Below are positions 63,630 through 64,000 of a stretch of DNA of 64,000 nucleotides, piece by piece; the first letter of the stretch is position 1; each line of letters opens with the position of its first letter. The stretch is taken from NCBI RefSeq assembly GCF_900143205.1, contig NZ_FRDH01000015.1, positions 1-64,000 of the forward strand, written 5' to 3'. Source of the stretch: Butyrivibrio hungatei DSM 14810. GTDB lineage: Bacteria > Bacillota > Clostridia > Lachnospirales > Lachnospiraceae. The notes under the pieces are model-generated. The model saw only the letters and a list, made by a program, of their open reading frames with translations, was not told the origin of the DNA and did not search any database. A program made the position numbers and the translations under genes.

Positions 63630-64000
63630 ATGGATACAAAAACAATAATTGAAGCGATTGGATATGTTGGATCCGCTTTGGTGCTGGTTTCATTTTTGAT
63701 GGCATCAGTAGTTAAACTTCGAATAGTTAATTCAGTAGGAAGCGTGATATTTACTATCTATGCTTTTATAATTCATTCATATCCTACGGCAATCATGAAT
63801 TTATGCTTGGTAATGATAAATATTTATTACCTAGTAAAGTTGAGTAATACAAATGTAGAATATGATTTTGTAAAGCTTAATAAGGAAGATAGCCTTCTTA
63901 AGTACATAGTTGATTGCTATAAGGATGATATAATGAAGTGTTTTCCTGGTATAAACATGGATTTTTCAGAGGCAAATGTTGGATATGCGGTATGCCACAA
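63630..64000 (+). CDS. YgjV-like membrane protein, truncated at window end
   Basis: Open reading frame that starts at an ATG after AAAGAGGTTAAT and runs off the end of the window; about 123 residues are visible. The first 75 residues hold three membrane helices (AIGYVGSALVLVSFLMASVV; SVIFTIYAFIIHSY; IMNLCLVMINIYYLV), matching the YgjV family. The soluble part that follows (KEDSLLKYIVDCYKDDIMKC) is only partly visible and could start an added domain. The start is supported; the end is unknown. Confidence 0.75.
   Translation, partial: MDTKTIIEAIGYVGSALVLVSFLMASVVKLRIVNSVGSVIFTIYAFIIHSYPTAIMNLCLVMINIYYLVKLSNTNVEYDFVKLNKEDSLLKYIVDCYKDDIMKCFPGINMDFSEANVGYAVCH

Overview
The window looks like AT-rich DNA from a low-GC Gram-positive anaerobe of the Lachnospiraceae, most likely Butyrivibrio or a close relative. 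This is inferred from gene content: a domain-permuted GH3 beta-glucosidase of the type described from Butyrivibrio and Ruminococcus, a streptococcal/clostridial-type fabK fatty-acid operon, DUF4173/DUF4867/DUF815 families, AGGAGG-type ribosome binding sites and lipoprotein signals. No sequence search was run. No rRNA, tRNA, insertion sequence or CRISPR array was seen.

Layout. 0.3-3.3 kb: chemoreceptor plus orphan binding lipoprotein. 3.3-11.4 kb (mostly minus strand): Uup-type ABC-F ATPase, CE1-like esterase lipoprotein, GNAT acetyltransferase, GH25 lysozyme with SH3 repeats, metallo-hydrolase, TauE-like permease, histidine phosphatase. 11.6-20.9 kb: NodB deacetylase, a DUF2975/XRE/DUF4173 operon, DUF4867 protein, lipoprotein, Kef-type antiporter, DUF4342 protein and the permuted GH3 enzyme. 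21-24.6 kb: KtrB/KtrA potassium uptake, a CorA-type transporter, and a 31-residue peptide carrying the CheY-binding motif of FliM/FliN. 24.6-33.3 kb: PcrA-like helicase, flotillin, radical SAM enzyme, RsmH paralogue, GIY-YIG protein, a Prli42-like micropeptide, MalY/PatB enzyme, ACT protein and CheY-like regulator. 33.5-36.6 kb: a second binding-lipoprotein plus chemoreceptor pair.

36.6-46.2 kb is one tight 11-gene operon on the minus strand, acpP-fabK-fabD-fabG-fabF-accB-fabZ-accC-accD-accA-acyl-CoA ligase. It starts from a promoter with the 19-bp spacer and internal dyad typical of MerR targets, and a MerR regulator followed by a MATE pump is divergent from it. HU follows at 48.7 kb.

49-55.5 kb is a plasmid-type replication and partition module: ParA, a candidate DNA-binding partner, about 1.7 kb of very AT-rich DNA with clustered palindromes, an array of about 15 same-direction 19-bp iterons, and a Rep_3/RepB initiator. 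A 16-bp palindrome from this module recurs exactly inside fabD and downstream of repB. An iteron replicon linked to the complete fab/acc operon suggests a chromid (secondary chromosome) rather than a dispensable plasmid. The right end holds a nickel-related set (HypA, one-piece LarC, COG0523 GTPase without its CxCC motif), a GGDEF protein, a MATE pump, phosphate acetyltransferase, a phosphoribosyltransferase and a truncated YgjV-like membrane protein.
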